NCBI GenBank assembly: GCA_017471125.1
Contig: JAFUWR010000315.1
Coordinates: 1-6,979, forward strand
Reading direction: 5' to 3'
DNA: 6,979 nt
Origin: Clostridia bacterium
GTDB taxonomy: Bacteria; Bacillota; Clostridia; Christensenellales; Aristaeellaceae
Made by a program: the position numbers and the translations under genes. The notes below the pieces were generated by a model that saw only the letters and a program-made list of their open reading frames with translations, was not told where the DNA came from and made no database searches. Shown here piece after piece: positions 6,521 to 6,979 of the stretch (position 1 is its first letter; every line of letters begins with the position of its first letter).

Positions 6521-6527
6521 TCCTCCC
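6521..6527 (-). promoter_or_regulatory. Ribosome-binding site of the large gene
   Basis: GGGAGGA on the minus strand lies 8 nt before the ATG at 6512. No stronger alternative start is nearby; the ATG just upstream is out of frame and followed directly by TGA. Confidence 0.8.
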
Positions 6528-6555
6528 GTGGTGGTTTGAAGCTTCTATGTCGGTC

Positions 6556-6577
6556 CCCCGCCGCCGAAGCGGCGGGG
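6556..6577 (-). terminator. UUCG-capped GC hairpin between the paralogs (possible terminator or attenuator)
   Basis: The stem is 9 bp, CCCCGCCGC paired with GCGGCGGGG, closed on the minus strand by the ultrastable C(UUCG)G tetraloop. It begins 13 nt after the stop of the upstream gene. No U-tract follows (GACCGACATAG), so full intrinsic termination is doubtful. Only 43 nt separate it from the large gene's ATG and no promoter is visible there, which suggests partial read-through. Confidence 0.55.
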
Positions 6578-6590
6578 ATGGCCTCGATCA

Positions 6591-6979
6591 TCAATTCCTG
6601 TGGGCCTGCATCACCGCTTCGATGTCCGGGATGCTGTCCTGCTCCATCAGGAGCTCGCCTTCATCCGCGGCCATCAGGGCGAATTTGTAGGTCTGCTGGA
6701 ATTTCAGCTTGATCGTCGTGGTCGCGCCCGACCCCCGGAACGTCACCAGCATGCCGCTCATCAGGCTGCCGGTGTAGTCGCCGATCTGGTAGGCGTTGGT
6801 GTCCTCCCGATAGTATTCGACGGTCTTGGCGCGGGTGTTGACCAGCCAGTACTGGTTGCCCGCGTTGGACTTGCGGGAGTAGCCGTAGGTGTCGTCCGGG
6901 TCCTCGACGGTGTCGGTGGCAGGCTCCGGCGCGGGCTCGGGCGTCGCGGCGGGCGCGGGCGCTTCGGCGGGCTCGTCCA
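6591..6979 (-). CDS. Paralogous secreted-type protein, C-terminal fragment (5' end outside the window)
   Basis: The last 128 complete codons end in HRN and TGA at 6593-6591. The visible part starts with a Pro/Ala/Glu-rich linker (about 30 residues of PEPAPEPA-like sequence, then DTVEDPDD). It continues into the 98-residue module shared with the large protein, starting at YGYSRKSNAG. The module has many aromatic residues and alternating hydrophobics, suggesting beta structure, with no Cys, no catalytic pattern and no membrane segment. By analogy with its neighbour it is probably exported, but the N-terminus is not in view. It lies 78 bp upstream of the large gene on the same strand, consistent with a tandem duplication of at least the 3' part. 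The linker is much less acidic than its counterpart in the large protein, so only the terminal module is under strong conservation. Function is unknown. Confidence 0.85.
   Translation of the reverse strand, partial: DEPAEAPAPAATPEPAPEPATDTVEDPDDTYGYSRKSNAGNQYWLVNTRAKTVEYYREDTNAYQIGDYTGSLMSGMLVTFRGSGATTTIKLKFQQTYKFALMAADEGELLMEQDSIPDIEAVMQAHRN
6594..6887 (-). repeat. Shared C-terminal module, copy in the upstream paralog
   Basis: This is the partner of the copy at 1227-1520. It begins at YGYSRKSNAG and ends at the C-terminal residues HRN. The two copies form a direct repeat about 5.4 kb apart and could support recombination or gene conversion. Confidence 0.85.

Noticed and set aside
1233..6539. 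Plus-strand open frame of 1768 codons across the large gene
   Set aside because: It is the exact codon-register mirror of the minus-strand gene. Its product is Val/Leu/Gly/His-rich low-complexity sequence with no domains, and the minus-strand reading has a signal peptide, known domains, a ribosome-binding site and a paralog.
6538..6545. GAAGCTTC palindrome upstream of the large gene
   Set aside because: An 8-bp palindrome is expected by chance, and nothing nearby supports an operator.

Overview
The window comes from a GC-rich bacterium. It is most likely a Clostridia-type Firmicute, probably gut-associated. That is an inference from the mix of secreted-protein modules (BspA-like leucine-rich repeats, YDG, MBG and 'GNYTGT' Ig-like repeats, a DxDxDGxCDxC motif), the strong GGAGG ribosome-binding sites, and the lysR and surE genes. 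All four genes lie on the minus strand, so transcription runs from high to low coordinates.

In order of transcription: (1) 6591-6979 is the 3' end of a gene encoding a secreted-type protein with a Pro/Ala/Glu-rich linker and a C-terminal domain of about 98 residues; a very stable UUCG-capped hairpin follows. (2) 1224-6512 is one very large gene (1762 aa) for an extremely acidic secreted mosaic protein. From N to C terminus it has a signal peptide, an Asp-rich segment, two Ig-like domains, BspA-type leucine-rich repeats, a beta-rich stretch, an alternating YDG / GNYTGT repeat array with one MBG domain, a Ser/Gly linker, about 380 unassigned residues, a 110-residue Asp/Glu stalk, and the same C-terminal domain as gene 1. 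A GC-rich terminator follows. (3) 111-1025 is a LysR-family regulator with its own recognisable promoter. (4) 1-111 is the first 37 codons of surE (5'/3'-nucleotidase), whose ATG overlaps the lysR stop codon by one base.

There are two functional blocks. The first is a tandem pair of paralogous surface or exported proteins sharing a conserved C-terminal module (64 of 98 residues identical by hand alignment, no gaps). Both genes are followed by a hairpin starting exactly 13 nt after the stop codon. The second is a lysR-surE bicistron that looks translationally coupled. The most interesting observation is the shared C-terminal domain. It sits at the end of a disordered linker in two otherwise different proteins, and I do not recognise it as a named family. 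The large protein shows no LPXTG motif, SLH domain or C-terminal membrane segment, so this domain is a candidate retention or interaction module. No RNA genes, CRISPR arrays, insertion sequences or plus-strand genes were supported.
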